Made by a program: the position numbers and the translations under genes. This document shows positions 8,463-17,078 of a stretch of DNA of 64,000 bases, piece by piece; position 1 is the first letter of the stretch, and each line of letters opens with the position of its first letter. The stretch is from assembly GCF_000702425.1 (NCBI RefSeq), contig NZ_JNIE01000004.1, positions 124,001 through 188,000 on the forward strand. The letters run 5' to 3'. This DNA comes from Thermocrinis jamiesonii. Lineage in GTDB: Bacteria; Aquificota; Aquificia; Aquificales; Aquificaceae. Below the pieces are notes generated by a model that made no database searches, was not told the origin of the DNA, and worked only from the letters and a program-made list of their open reading frames with translations.

Positions 8463-9480
8463 GACTATGGATTATTTTCTCTACCTCTTCTTCTGTTAAG
8501 TATGGATGGACTGGTATGGAAAAGACTTCTTTTTTAAACCTCTCAGCGTTGGTAAGTGGAAGATGCTCTGCACCTCTTAACTCACTGAGAAGATAGCTAT
8601 AATACACCCTTGCGTCTATCCCGTTTTCTTTGAGCAAAGATATTATCCTATCCCTCTCTTTGTGCCTCAGAGTATAAAGGTGATACACATGATAGGCACC
8701 TTCCCTTTCCGTTGGATGTATAAAGCTTGAGTTTATGCTTTCTGAATACCTTTTGGCTATCTCCCTTCTTCTTCTGTTTCTTTCGTCCAAGTGCTTGAGT
8801 TGTATGGCGCCGATGGCAGCTTGAAATTCTGTTATTCTGACGTTAAAAGCAGGATGCTCGCCAAAATCTATCCACTTCTTTACTTCCTTAGCGATCTTAT
8901 CATCGTTTGTTGCTATAACTCCTCCCTCTCCCATGGGAACATTTTTTGAAGCGTAAAAGCTAAAGGCAGATAAATGTCCTAAGCTTCCGACCTTTTTTCC
9001 AAAGAATTCCGCTCCATGGGCTTGGGCAGCGTCTTCAAGAACAACAAAGCCATACTTTTCAGAAAGGTAGTTTATTGCCTGCATGTCTGCAGGCTGGCCA
9101 TAAAGATGGACAGGAATAACCACCTTTGGGTTGTATCTTTTTACCGCATCCTCCAGTTGATTTGGGTCCATTGTGTAATATTCATCCACATCTACCACTA
9201 TGGGAATACCACCCGCCAAATAAACCGCATCTATGGTTGCCATAAAGCTCATGGCTGGGACTATTACCCTTTCCCCCTCAACCTTCAAAGCTTTTAGGGC
9301 TATAAACAGGGCTACAGTGCCAGAGCAAACTGTAAAGGCATACTTAACACCTAAATACTTAGCAAAGGACTCTTCAAAAAACTTGGTCCATTCGCCTCTT
9401 GTTATCTTGTGGCTTTCAAGTATTTGAACTATCGCTTGTTTTTCTTCTTCAAAAAATCTTGGCTCTATTATGTTTATCAT
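8437..9480 (-). CDS. DegT/DnrJ/EryC1/StrS family sugar aminotransferase
   Basis: A 347-residue PLP enzyme of the family that aminates keto-sugars for polysaccharides, LPS or glycoproteins. Visible features are SGTVALFIALKAL near residue 53, D150 in VLEDAAQAHGA contacting the PLP ring nitrogen, and the Schiff-base lysine K179 in FSFYASKN. The exact sugar cannot be deduced, because no dehydratase, epimerase or transferase partner is next to it. It is convergent with motB and overlaps it by 26 bp. Confidence 0.85.
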   Translation of the reverse strand: MINIIEPRFFEEEKQAIVQILESHKITRGEWTKFFEESFAKYLGVKYAFTVCSGTVALFIALKALKVEGERVIVPAMSFMATIDAVYLAGGIPIVVDVDEYYTMDPNQLEDAVKRYNPKVVIPVHLYGQPADMQAINYLSEKYGFVVLEDAAQAHGAEFFGKKVGSLGHLSAFSFYASKNVPMGEGGVIATNDDKIAKEVKKWIDFGEHPAFNVRITEFQAAIGAIQLKHLDERNRRRREIAKRYSESINSSFIHPTEREGAYHVYHLYTLRHKERDRIISLLKENGIDARVYYSYLLSELRGAEHLPLTNAERFKKEVFSIPVHPYLTEEEVEKIIHSLKAVEVFV

Positions 9481-9488
9481 TAGTTAAA

Positions 9489-10382
9489 TTATAAGAGAAA
9501 ACCCTCCCTGTAACCTCTTATAAATTCTTCTCCAGAAACTCTTTTACCTTTTTGATTTATGAGTTCTAAGATTTCCACTGCACCCTCTCCACAGGCAACT
9601 ACGAGTCTTTTTTTGTCTATTATTTCTCCTGCCTCTCCCACACCATCCGCAAGTTTGGCTCTTAGGATCTTTAACCTCTCTCCCTTTGGAGTTAAACAGT
9701 AGGCCTCTGGGAAAAATGCCCTCACCCTGTTTATCACACTTTGGGCCTGTGCCTTCCAGCAAACTTTTAGCTCCTCCTTTATTACGGGTGGTGCATAGGT
9801 AGGATTACCTTTTTGAGGCTTTGGCTTGATTTCTCCCTTAAACCAAAGCTTTAGAGTTTCCACAAGCAAAAATGCACCTATCTTAGAGAGTTTTTCTGAA
9901 AGGGTTTGGTAATTGTCCTCTGGTTCTATCTTTACTATCTGCCTTGAGAGTATGGGTCCGGTGTCCATTCCTTCGTCCATAAGCATTACCGAATTGCCAG
10001 CCCACTTATCTCCAGCCAAAAGACTCCTCTGAATAGGAGAAGCTCCCCTATACTTGGGAAGCAAAGACGCATGAAGGTTTATGCATCCAAATTTTGGAAT
10101 TTGAAGCATGTCCTTTGTTAGCAACCTGCCGTAGGCAACAACCACCACACAATCAGGCTTTAAGCTCTCTAAGAGTTGATAGAGTTCTGTTTTACTCTTT
10201 GGTTGAAAGCAATCTATACCTATTTCTAAGGCAAAGAGCTTTACGGGTGGGGGTGTAAGCTTTTGTCCTCTGCCGGAGGGTTTGTCTGGTTGAGTTATAA
10301 CCGCCTTGACCGTAAAGTGTTTTGTAAGTTCCATCAGGCTTGGCAAAGCAAAAGTAGGGGTTCCCATAAAGACTATGTTCAT
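9489..10382 (-). CDS. fmt: Methionyl-tRNA formyltransferase
   Basis: Formylates Met-tRNAi using 10-formyl-tetrahydrofolate. The 297-residue product begins MNIVFMGTPTFA, the standard Fmt start. A longer open frame upstream encodes unrelated residues inside ribD and is not used. Catalytic residues are visible: N102 and H104 in INLHASLLPKYRGASPIQ and D140 in GMDTGP. The start codon overlaps the ribD stop (ATGA), indicating translational coupling. Confidence 0.94.
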   Translation of the reverse strand: MNIVFMGTPTFALPSLMELTKHFTVKAVITQPDKPSGRGQKLTPPPVKLFALEIGIDCFQPKSKTELYQLLESLKPDCVVVVAYGRLLTKDMLQIPKFGCINLHASLLPKYRGASPIQRSLLAGDKWAGNSVMLMDEGMDTGPILSRQIVKIEPEDNYQTLSEKLSKIGAFLLVETLKLWFKGEIKPKPQKGNPTYAPPVIKEELKVCWKAQAQSVINRVRAFFPEAYCLTPKGERLKILRAKLADGVGEAGEIIDKKRLVVACGEGAVEILELINQKGKRVSGEEFIRGYREGFLL

Positions 10383-11458
10383 TCTTTTACAAATTCCAAG
10401 AAAACGTCTTGTTGAAAGGTCTTCAGTTCCCTGAGCCTTAGCTTTATGCCATCCTCTACCTTTCTTATACCAAGGTCTCCTATTCTTACTCCCTCTCCAA
10501 GGATGATGGGTGCCACAAAGACGCATAGCCTGTCAAAAAGTCTATTTTCTAAAAAACTTGTTAAAGTCTTGGCTCCTCCCTCCACCAACAGATGCATTAC
10601 TTCTTTAAAGTAAAGTTCTCTTAAAACTTCTTTAAGGTTGAGCAGACCGTTTTCGTGCTCTGCCAGTAGAACTTCCACTCCTTCCTCTTCTAAAGCTTGG
10701 ATCTTTTCTTTGTCTTCCACAGCGGTTATAACGATAGTCTTTGCTTCTTTGTCTTTTATAAGATTGCAGTCCATCGGGATCTTTAATTTTGGATCCAACA
10801 CTATTCTAAGCGGATTTTTTTCCCACTTAAAGGCTCGCACCGTAAGCTTAGGGTTGTCCCTAAGGACTGTGTTTATTCCAACAAGCACCGCAGAGGCTTC
10901 AGCGCGCAGTTTGTGGGCGTAGTTTCTGCTTTCTTCTGAGCTTATCCACTTGCTTTGGTAGTCCTTTGTTGCTAAGGAACCATCCAAGCTTTGGGCAAAC
11001 TTCAAAGTTACGTAAGGTCTTTTTTGGGTGATGTAGGTAAAAAAGTCTTCGTTTATCCTTTTGGCTTGGTCTTCTAAGACACCTACCTTAACCTCTATCC
11101 CTGCCTGCCTTAGGCGTTCTACTCCTTTTCCGGAAACCAACGGGTTTGGGTCCAAGACAGCTATAACCACTCTTTTAACCCCTGCCTTGATGATGGCGTC
11201 TGTGCAAGGTGGAGTGCGTCCGTAATGGACGCAAGGCTCTAAGGTAACGTAAAGGGTAGAGCCCTTTGCAGAATCTCCTGCGATCGCAAGAGCCTTAGCC
11301 TCAGCATGAGGCATTCCAGCCCTTTCATGATTGGCTTTGGCTATAATCTTGCCATCTTTGACTATCACACATCCAACGGTTGGGTTTGGGTGTGTTAAGC
11401 CCTTCCTTTCTTTGGCCAGCTCTAAGGCCAATCCCATAAAGTAAGCATCATCCATCAA
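10379..11458 (-). CDS. ribD: Bifunctional riboflavin deaminase/reductase RibD
   Basis: A 359-residue riboflavin enzyme. The N-terminal zinc deaminase domain (about 1-145) carries H51-A-E53 and the paired cysteines C76 and C85 (PCVHYGRTPPC). The C-terminal domain (about 146-359) is the NADPH-dependent pyrimidine reductase, with LVEGGAKTL. It performs two consecutive steps after GTP cyclohydrolase II. It is coupled to fmt downstream and overlaps the DUF302 gene upstream by 4 bp. The other rib genes are not nearby, consistent with dispersed pathways in this lineage. Confidence 0.94.
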   Translation of the reverse strand: MMDDAYFMGLALELAKERKGLTHPNPTVGCVIVKDGKIIAKANHERAGMPHAEAKALAIAGDSAKGSTLYVTLEPCVHYGRTPPCTDAIIKAGVKRVVIAVLDPNPLVSGKGVERLRQAGIEVKVGVLEDQAKRINEDFFTYITQKRPYVTLKFAQSLDGSLATKDYQSKWISSEESRNYAHKLRAEASAVLVGINTVLRDNPKLTVRAFKWEKNPLRIVLDPKLKIPMDCNLIKDKEAKTIVITAVEDKEKIQALEEEGVEVLLAEHENGLLNLKEVLRELYFKEVMHLLVEGGAKTLTSFLENRLFDRLCVFVAPIILGEGVRIGDLGIRKVEDGIKLRLRELKTFQQDVFLEFVKE

Positions 11459-11835
11459 AGGGATTCTTCCATAATTTCTTTCATTAGCTTTTCTACTTCC
11501 TCCGCCACTGGTTTTAATTCTGGTTCGTTATACATGTCAAGCATTGCAGTAGGTGCTATGGTGCTAACTACTGTTTTGTTGTCCCTTTGAAAGATAGCAA
11601 TTCTACAGGGCATGGCGGTGGATATGAAGGCGTTTTTTGACAGCACCTGGCTTGCGTGCTTTGGAGAGCAAACTTCCACTATTATGCACTCGTAGTCTAT
11701 AGGCACACCTTTGTTTTTTAGAATGTTAGAAACTTCATGCACAGACATAACGCCAAAGCCCTTTGCCTTAGCCTTCTCTTCTATAGCCTGTCTTACCTCT
11801 TGCACACTTTTCTCTGTTTCAAAGTTTATCAACAT
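11455..11835 (-). CDS. DUF302 protein
   Basis: A small cytosolic 126-residue protein of the DUF302 family. Typical elements are the N-terminal SVQEVRQAIEEKAKAKGFGV helix, a central YECIIVEVCSPKHAS segment and MPCRIAIFQ. The structural family is known but has no agreed biochemical role; members are often found near sulfur or redox genes. Its 5' end overlaps the LptE-like gene and its 3' end overlaps ribD, so all are probably co-transcribed from prfB. Confidence 0.8.
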   Translation of the reverse strand: MLINFETEKSVQEVRQAIEEKAKAKGFGVMSVHEVSNILKNKGVPIDYECIIVEVCSPKHASQVLSKNAFISTAMPCRIAIFQRDNKTVVSTIAPTAMLDMYNEPELKPVAEEVEKLMKEIMEESL

Positions 11836-12289
11836 GCTTATACCTCCTCCTAAGGTCTTCTAAAAGCTTAGGATAAATTATATTCAAAGCGTCGTCTATT
11901 GCAAAACGTCTGCCAATATCCCCTTCCGCACCGGAGGGAAGAGAGTAAGAAACTTTCGCACCGTAGTTTTTTTCTTCACCTTTAAATTTGAGCTTAAAGG
12001 AAAGGTTCAGTTCATAAACATTTACCCTTTGAGAAGGAGAGATGCCTGCGGGATTTTCCTTTAATTCCAAAACCGCCACATTCACCTCTTGAGTGCCCTC
12101 TTTACAACCAAGTTTTGCTCCTGCTTGCAAAAAAGCCCTCTCTACCGTATTTCTCAACGCATGGGTTAGGTATGGTTCAGGAAAAGGATTGTTAAGCTGT
12201 TTTATGCAGACCTCCGCACCAAAGCTAATGCTCAAAAGTAAAAGTTTAAGTATTAACCCTTGCTGGATGCGGATTGTTTTGCCCTCCAC
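11819..12289 (-). CDS. LptE-like envelope protein
   Basis: Up to 156 residues, with a hydrophobic secretion segment ([14 protein letters not shown]). The rest resembles LptE in layout: a helical [18 protein letters not shown] segment followed by paired strands ([14 protein letters not shown]) and a final helix. LptE plugs the LptD lipopolysaccharide translocon. There is no lipobox, which would be unusual for LptE, so the call is tentative. The listed GTG start (12289) lies inside prfB; a start nearer the signal peptide is likely. It overlaps DUF302 by 17 bp. Confidence 0.45.
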   Translation of the reverse strand: MEGKTIRIQQGLILKLLLLSISFGAEVCIKQLNNPFPEPYLTHALRNTVERAFLQAGAKLGCKEGTQEVNVAVLELKENPAGISPSQRVNVYELNLSFKLKFKGEEKNYGAKVSYSLPSGAEGDIGRRFAIDDALNIIYPKLLEDLRRRYKHVDKL

Positions 12290-13368
12290 CTTAGGTATTC
12301 TTCTATAAACGGGTCTATGTCCCCGTCCATTACCCTTTGCACATCACCTACCTCTAAGCCTGTCCTTAGATCCTTTACCATTTGGTAGGGTTGAAATACA
12401 TAGGACCTTATCTGGTATCCCCAACCTATCTCAGTTTTCTCACCTTCCAAAGCCCTCCTTTTTTCTTCCAGCTTCTGAAGTTCCAACTGATAGAGTTTAG
12501 CCTTCAAAAGCTCCAAAGCCTTCATTCTGTTTTGATACTGAGACCTTTCTTGTTGGCAGGTGACCACGATACCGGTTGGTTTGTGCCTTATTCTAACTGC
12601 GGTATCTGTCTTATTTACGTACTGGCCACCTGCTCCGCTGGCTCTAAAGGTTTCCATCTCCAAATCCTCTTCCCTTATCTCTATGTTTATAGTTTGGTCT
12701 ATCTGAGGGACTACAGACACTGAGGCAAAGGATGTGTGCCTTCTGGCGTTGGCGTCAAAGGGAGAAATGCGCACAAGTCTGTGAACTCCACTTTCCCCTT
12801 TCAAATAACCGTAAGCGTATGGTCCTTTTATAAGCATGGTAGCACTCTTTATGCCTGCTACATCGTCAGGCTGATAGTCTATGATCTCTACCTCATAGCC
12901 CCTTTTCTCCGCCCACCTTCTGTACATCCTAAAAAGCATTTCAGCCCAGTCGCACGCTTCTGTTCCACCCGCACCAGCTTGCACGGTAAGGTAGGCATTC
13001 TTTTCGTCCATTTCTCCAGAAAGGAAAACCTTAATCTCCATGCTTTCAATTAGCTTTTCCGCATTTCTTAGCTCCTCCTCTATCATTTGCAAGCTGTCAA
13101 GATCTTCATCCGAAACTATTTCCATAAACTCTTCAACGTCTTTGAGAGTTTTTTCTAATTCCCTTAGGGTTTTTAGATTGTCTTCAAGCCATTTTCTTCT
13201 TTGCGTCAAATTTTTCGCTTTTTCTGGATCGCTCCAAAAGTCCCCAGAGGCCATAGTTTTGTCTATTTCCTGTAACTCCCTTTCAAGATTATCTGGGTCC
13301 AAACCGTGTTTTACATCCTCAAACCTATCTTTTAAGTCCTGCAGTTTTTCCTTTAACTCTAACATCAT
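12253..13368 (-). CDS. prfB: Peptide chain release factor 2
   Basis: A class I release factor for UGA/UAA codons. The 371-residue product has the stop-codon recognition tripeptide SPF (202-204) and the peptidyl-tRNA hydrolysis motif GGQ (247-249). The N-terminal region [19 protein letters not shown] reads straight through the position where many bacteria have an in-frame UGA and a +1 programmed frameshift, so this copy is not autoregulated that way. It heads a minus-strand group (prfB, LptE-like, DUF302, ribD, fmt) and diverges from purS across a 46-bp promoter region. Confidence 0.95.
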   Translation of the reverse strand: MMLELKEKLQDLKDRFEDVKHGLDPDNLERELQEIDKTMASGDFWSDPEKAKNLTQRRKWLEDNLKTLRELEKTLKDVEEFMEIVSDEDLDSLQMIEEELRNAEKLIESMEIKVFLSGEMDEKNAYLTVQAGAGGTEACDWAEMLFRMYRRWAEKRGYEVEIIDYQPDDVAGIKSATMLIKGPYAYGYLKGESGVHRLVRISPFDANARRHTSFASVSVVPQIDQTINIEIREEDLEMETFRASGAGGQYVNKTDTAVRIRHKPTGIVVTCQQERSQYQNRMKALELLKAKLYQLELQKLEEKRRALEGEKTEIGWGYQIRSYVFQPYQMVKDLRTGLEVGDVQRVMDGDIDPFIEEYLRWRAKQSASSKG

Positions 13369-13396
13369 AAAAAATAAATATAATATCGGTTTCGGG

Positions 13397-13402
13397 TATA
13401 AT
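13397..13402 (+). promoter_or_regulatory. -10 box of purSQ
   Basis: A perfect TATAAT ends 12 nt before the purS ATG, with no good Shine-Dalgarno in the gap. Transcription would begin only a few bases before the start codon. No consensus -35 hexamer is evident. Confidence 0.55.
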
Positions 13403-13414
13403 TAAAAAAGACAG

Positions 13415-13630
13415 ATGGCGAAGCTTAGGGTTTTGGTTGTTCCAAAAAGGGGACTTTTGGACCCAGAAGGTAGAGCTGTAAAAGAGGTGCTGGAAGACAA
13501 CGGCTACAAGGTAAAAGAGGTTAGGGTGGGTAAAATAATTGAGCTGGATGTGGAAGACCCTTCCCAGGTTAAGGAGATCGTAGAAAAGTTTCTTTATAAC
13601 CCACTCATAGAAGAGTATGTGATAGAATGA
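13415..13630 (+). CDS. purS: Phosphoribosylformylglycinamidine synthase subunit PurS
   Basis: The 71-residue small structural subunit of the three-part FGAM synthase (PurL/PurQ/PurS), step four of purine synthesis. The sequence VLVVPKRGLLDPEGRAV and the short length are typical. It overlaps purQ by 4 bp (ATGA). The catalytic subunit purL is not in the window. Confidence 0.93.
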   Translation: MAKLRVLVVPKRGLLDPEGRAVKEVLEDNGYKVKEVRVGKIIELDVEDPSQVKEIVEKFLYNPLIEEYVIE

Positions 13631-14310
13631 GGTTTGGCGTTTGTGTATTCCCGGGTTCTAATTGCGATTATGATACCTACTATGTGCTCAGGGATGTGGT
13701 TGGTGTGGATGTAAGATTTTTGGATTACAGGGAGACGAAGATAGAAAACGTAGATTGCGTAGTTTTGCCCGGTGGTTTTTCCTTTGGGGACTACCTCAGG
13801 GCTGGTGCGTTGGCGAGTAAAACTCCTCTGGCAAAGGCTATCGTAGATTTTTCTCAAAGGGGTGGGCTTGTGGTTGGCATTTGCAATGGTTTTCAGATCT
13901 TAACCGAGCTTCACCTCTTGCCAGGAGCTCTTCTAAAAAACGAAAATTTAAGGTTTGTTTGCAAAGACGTGTTTTTGAGAGTAGAAAACAATTCCACACC
14001 TTTTACGAAAAAGCTAGAAAAAGGAGATGTTATAAGACTTCCAATAGCTCACGCAGAAGGCAGGTATTATGTTCCAGAAGAAGAGCTGAGGGAAATGGAA
14101 AGGAGAGGTCAGGTGCTTTTTAGATACTGCCAAGAAGACGGCACGGTAAGTCAAGATGCCAACCCAAACGGTTCTGTGGGAAACATTGCAGGAATTTGCA
14201 ACAAAGAATTTAACGTCTTTGGGCTTATGCCCCATCCGGAAAGAGCTTGTGAGGACCTTTTAGGATATCATGACGGGCTTTTACTTTGGTATTCTTTAGT
14301 TAGTGCCTAA
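13627..14310 (+). CDS. purQ: FGAM synthase glutaminase subunit PurQ
   Basis: A 227-residue class I glutamine amidotransferase supplying ammonia to PurL. The triad is visible: nucleophile C86 in VVGICNGFQ, and H203 and E205 in LMPHPERA. The start overlaps the purS stop. Its last 11 bp overlap the convergent purH gene. Confidence 0.95.
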   Translation: MRFGVCVFPGSNCDYDTYYVLRDVVGVDVRFLDYRETKIENVDCVVLPGGFSFGDYLRAGALASKTPLAKAIVDFSQRGGLVVGICNGFQILTELHLLPGALLKNENLRFVCKDVFLRVENNSTPFTKKLEKGDVIRLPIAHAEGRYYVPEEELREMERRGQVLFRYCQEDGTVSQDANPNGSVGNIAGICNKEFNVFGLMPHPERACEDLLGYHDGLLLWYSLVSA

Positions 14311-15817
14311 AGTGTCTTGTCCCCGTAAAAACAAGGGCTATTCCATGCCTATCGCAAGCCTGTATTACCTCCTTGTCCCTTATGGAACCACCAGGTTGTA
14401 TGATGGCAGATATGCCCACCTCTGCGCATAGTTCCACGCTGTCGCTAAAAGGCAAAAAGGCTTCGGAAGCCATTACCGCACCATTCAAATCAAAGCCAAA
14501 CCTCTTAGCCTTCTGAATAGCACACCTTAAGCTATCAACCCTTGACGTATTGCCTGTGCCAATGCCAATGGTTCTACCGTCTTTTGCAATAACCACAGCG
14601 TTTGACTTTGCATACTTGCAAACTTTAAAAGCAAAAATTAGGTCCTTTACCTCCTCAGGCGTTGGCTTTCTTTGACTTACCACTTCAAACTTTTGATAAT
14701 CTACGGTGTCTTCTTCCTGAAGTAAATACCCACCGCTGACCTTTTTAATGTCCCAATAGTGAGACAAACCAAAGAATTGAATGATCCTTAGATTTTTCTT
14801 GATCTTTAGAACTTCCATAGCCTTCTCTTCATACTCAGGTGCAAGAATTACCTCAAGGAAAAGTTCCTTTAACAGCTTTGCAGTCTCTAAGTCCACAGGA
14901 CAGTTAAAGGCAACTATGCCACCAAAGGCAGATTCTGGATCGCTTTCTTTGGCTCTCAAGAAGGCTTCCGCTGGACTTTTACCAAGGGCTACTCCGCAAG
15001 GATTGTTGTGCTTTACAATAGCACAGGCTGGCTCCTGAAACTGAGACACGAGCTTAAAGGAAGAGTCCGCATCTAAATAGTTGTTATAGGACATCTCCTT
15101 TCCATGAAGGACCTTGGCTTTAGTTATGCCCAAGCCCTCTAAGGGATTCTCCAAAAGCCAAGCTCTTTGGTGTGGGTTTTCTCCGTATCTTAACTCTCCG
15201 AGAGATTTCACCGGAATGGCAAATTTTGGAAATATTCCATCTATTTCAAAAAGGTCAGAAAGTGCCCTTGAGATTAAACTGTCGTAGTATGCAGTCATAG
15301 AAAAAGCCTTTAGGGCTAAGTATTTTCTGTCTTTTAGGCTAATACTTCCTTCCTTTAGCTTTTGGGCAACCCATCCGTAGTCCTCTGGGTCGCAAACCAC
15401 CAAAACCCTGTAGAAGTTTTTTGCAGAAGCCCTAAGAAGGGCTGGTCCGCCCACATCTATAAACTCCATAAGCTCCCTCTCTTCCAAACCCTCAAAAAAC
15501 TTTTCTTCAAAGGGGTATAGATTTACAACTACCGCACCTATTGGTTCTATGCCGAGCCTGTTGGCATCTTCCTTGTCCTTTTCCACCCAATCTCTCATAA
15601 GTATGCCACCGTGTATAACAGGATGCAGAGTTTTTACCCTACCGTCAAAGATTTCCGGAAACTTCGTGATGTCTTCCACCTCTACAACTTCTAATCCCTT
15701 CCTTCTTAAGTAATCAGCTGTGCCTCCGGAAGATACAAGCTCGTATCCAGCTTCTTTCAAGGCATGGGCTAACTCCTCTACTCCTTCTTTGTAATACACT
15801 GAAATAATAGCTTTCAT
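14300..15817 (-). CDS. purH: Bifunctional AICAR transformylase/IMP cyclohydrolase
   Basis: A 505-residue enzyme for the last two steps of IMP synthesis. The N-terminal cyclohydrolase domain (about 1-190) has LVSSGGTADYLRRKGLEV and the KTLHPVIHGGIL segment. The C-terminal formyltransferase domain has RYGENPHQRAW, VKHNNPCGVA and the terminal IQPGGSIRDKEVI. The length is typical. It is convergent with purSQ with an 11-bp overlap, so purine genes here face one another rather than forming a single operon. Confidence 0.96.
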   Translation of the reverse strand: MKAIISVYYKEGVEELAHALKEAGYELVSSGGTADYLRRKGLEVVEVEDITKFPEIFDGRVKTLHPVIHGGILMRDWVEKDKEDANRLGIEPIGAVVVNLYPFEEKFFEGLEERELMEFIDVGGPALLRASAKNFYRVLVVCDPEDYGWVAQKLKEGSISLKDRKYLALKAFSMTAYYDSLISRALSDLFEIDGIFPKFAIPVKSLGELRYGENPHQRAWLLENPLEGLGITKAKVLHGKEMSYNNYLDADSSFKLVSQFQEPACAIVKHNNPCGVALGKSPAEAFLRAKESDPESAFGGIVAFNCPVDLETAKLLKELFLEVILAPEYEEKAMEVLKIKKNLRIIQFFGLSHYWDIKKVSGGYLLQEEDTVDYQKFEVVSQRKPTPEEVKDLIFAFKVCKYAKSNAVVIAKDGRTIGIGTGNTSRVDSLRCAIQKAKRFGFDLNGAVMASEAFLPFSDSVELCAEVGISAIIQPGGSIRDKEVIQACDRHGIALVFTGTRHFRH

Positions 15818-15881
15818 AAGTAGTTATTATAAGGGTTTGCGTAATCACCTGTCTTTTACCTCAGTTAACATGGGTATGTAA

Positions 15882-15895
15882 ATGATTACTATCAT
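15882..15895. promoter_or_regulatory. FNR/DNR-like palindrome upstream of the cytochrome c' gene
   Basis: ATGAT-TACT-ATCAT is a perfect 5-bp inverted repeat with a 4-nt spacer. This is the geometry of Crp/Fnr-family sites (TTGAT-N4-ATCAA). It lies 50 nt upstream of the cytochrome c' ATG. Regulation by an oxygen or nitric-oxide responsive Fnr/Dnr protein is inferred; no such regulator is encoded in this window. Confidence 0.45.
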
Positions 15896-15944
15896 ATCTC
15901 TTCCTCTCTCTTAGTCATACATTTGTCTTTTGGAGGTAAGAAAA

Positions 15945-16343
15945 ATGTTGAAAGTTTTTATGTTTTTCGCCTTTCTTCTTACCATATCCCACGCCCAAGA
16001 AGAGCTTACTTTTAGACAGGTGATGCAAATAGTTAACAGTGCTACTTTAAGGATCCTTCAAGGTTTTCTCTTAAACAACGATGAGCTAGTAGTTCGTGGT
16101 GCTGAGGAGATTGCTCGCCATCCAATGCCAAAGGGAGGGCCCATTCAATACATAGATCCCTCGAAAAGGGCCGAGTTTCTAAGGGCAATGCCAACCTTTG
16201 AAAGACAGGTCCATGGTTCTGCAGAGGAGATCACCAAGCTTATGAGGGAAGGGAAAAAAGATGAAGCTTACGAAAAGTTCAATTGGATGTTGCAGGGTTG
16301 TATGGGATGCCACCGATTGTTTAGAGACCTTGAAAGGAGATAA
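15945..16343 (+). CDS. Cytochrome c'-like (class II) periplasmic protein
   Basis: 132 residues with a signal peptide (cleavage probably after SHA, residue 17) and a single C-terminal heme-binding motif CMGCH (residues 119-123), the class II/c' arrangement with heme at the end of a four-helix bundle. Cytochromes c' bind NO, and several protect against it. The ATG at 15945 is chosen because GGAGGT lies just upstream; an in-frame TTG at 15930 would put the ribosome site inside the gene. It is first of four tightly packed plus-strand genes behind an FNR-like palindrome. Confidence 0.8.
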   Translation: MLKVFMFFAFLLTISHAQEELTFRQVMQIVNSATLRILQGFLLNNDELVVRGAEEIARHPMPKGGPIQYIDPSKRAEFLRAMPTFERQVHGSAEEITKLMREGKKDEAYEKFNWMLQGCMGCHRLFRDLERR

Positions 16344-16345
16344 AC

Positions 16346-16594
16346 ATGAAAGAAAAATTGTTTGAAAAGCTAAGAGAGGTGATAGATCCCCATACTGGAA
16401 TGGATATAGTGTCTATGGGTTTGGTAAAGGAGATAAAAATAGAAAATGAAAAGGTTAAGATTTCCATAACTCCAACCAGCCCTTTCTGTCCAGTGGGAGA
16501 ATACCTACTCCGTGCGGTGGAAGCCAAAATAGCCTCCTTAGGATATATTGCAGACGTAAAGCTTGAGAACTATCTATTTAAAGAGGGAGATTAA
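16346..16594 (+). CDS. DUF59/MIP18-family protein (SufT/PaaD-like)
   Basis: 82 residues making a single DUF59 domain. It shows the usual EVIDPHTGMDIVSMGLVKEI N-terminus and the conserved cysteine in TPTSPFCPVGEYL. Family members help deliver or assemble iron-sulfur clusters. An AAGGAGA site precedes the ATG, two bases after the cytochrome stop. Its presence beside DUF2249-DUF1858 and cytochrome c' suggests repair or maturation of Fe-S proteins under NO or low-oxygen conditions (inference). Confidence 0.82.
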   Translation: MKEKLFEKLREVIDPHTGMDIVSMGLVKEIKIENEKVKISITPTSPFCPVGEYLLRAVEAKIASLGYIADVKLENYLFKEGD

Positions 16595-16598
16595 AAAC

Positions 16599-17042
16599 AT
16601 GAGACTAGATGTTAGGGACTTAGAGCCACCTCAACCGATGATAAAAATTGTTCAGGCTCTTGAAAAGCTCCAAAAAGGTGAAGTTTTGGAGGTGCTCGGT
16701 TCAAGACCTTTCGTCCACCTTTTACCTAAGCTCTCGGAGATGGGTTATGAGTATGAGCTAAAAGAAACAGAAGAAGGTTTTCTCCTTAGGATATGGCGCA
16801 GTGATAAGACAGAACCCTTAGAAAAGGAAGAGGTTGCCTGTGCAAAGGAGTTGGAGTTTGAGATTACAGAAGAGACAAACGTGGGAGAACTCCTAAAAAG
16901 AGTTCCGGAGGCTCTTGATGTGCTTATAAAATATGGCTTTACCCCTCTTAAAAATCCCATATTGAGGAAAATACTACCCCATACAGTAACCCTCGGGCAG
17001 GCTAAAAGGATAAGAAGGATGTCAGATGAAAAGTTTCTCTAG
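16599..17042 (+). CDS. DUF2249-DUF1858 fusion protein
   Basis: 147 residues with two small domains. Residues 1-75 match DUF2249 (MRLDVRDLEPPQPMIKI and GEVLEVLGSRPFVHLLPKL; a TusA-like fold). Residues about 85-147 match DUF1858, the ScdA/hybrid-cluster-associated helical domain (ITEETNVGELLKRVPEALDV and YGFTPLKNP). These domains recur in nitric-oxide and denitrification gene neighbourhoods. The start at 16599 follows GAGGGAGA; an upstream in-frame ATG at 16563 lies inside the DUF59 gene and is less likely. Confidence 0.75.
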   Translation: MRLDVRDLEPPQPMIKIVQALEKLQKGEVLEVLGSRPFVHLLPKLSEMGYEYELKETEEGFLLRIWRSDKTEPLEKEEVACAKELEFEITEETNVGELLKRVPEALDVLIKYGFTPLKNPILRKILPHTVTLGQAKRIRRMSDEKFL

Positions 17043-17078
17043 ATGTTAGAAGATCTGAGAAAACTCATAAGAGAATGA
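17043..17078 (+). other. 11-codon mini-ORF coupled to the membrane protein
   Basis: ATG directly after the DUF2249 stop encodes MLEDLRKLIRE and ends in a TGA that overlaps the next ATG (ATGA). It has no ribosome site of its own. It may be a coupling leader or a relic of a longer gene. Expression is unproven. Confidence 0.3.

Noticed and set aside
10383-10526. 48-residue N-terminal extension of Fmt
   Set aside because: It lies wholly inside ribD, encodes an arginine-rich sequence unlike any Fmt, and the family start MNIVFMGT has an ATGA overlap.
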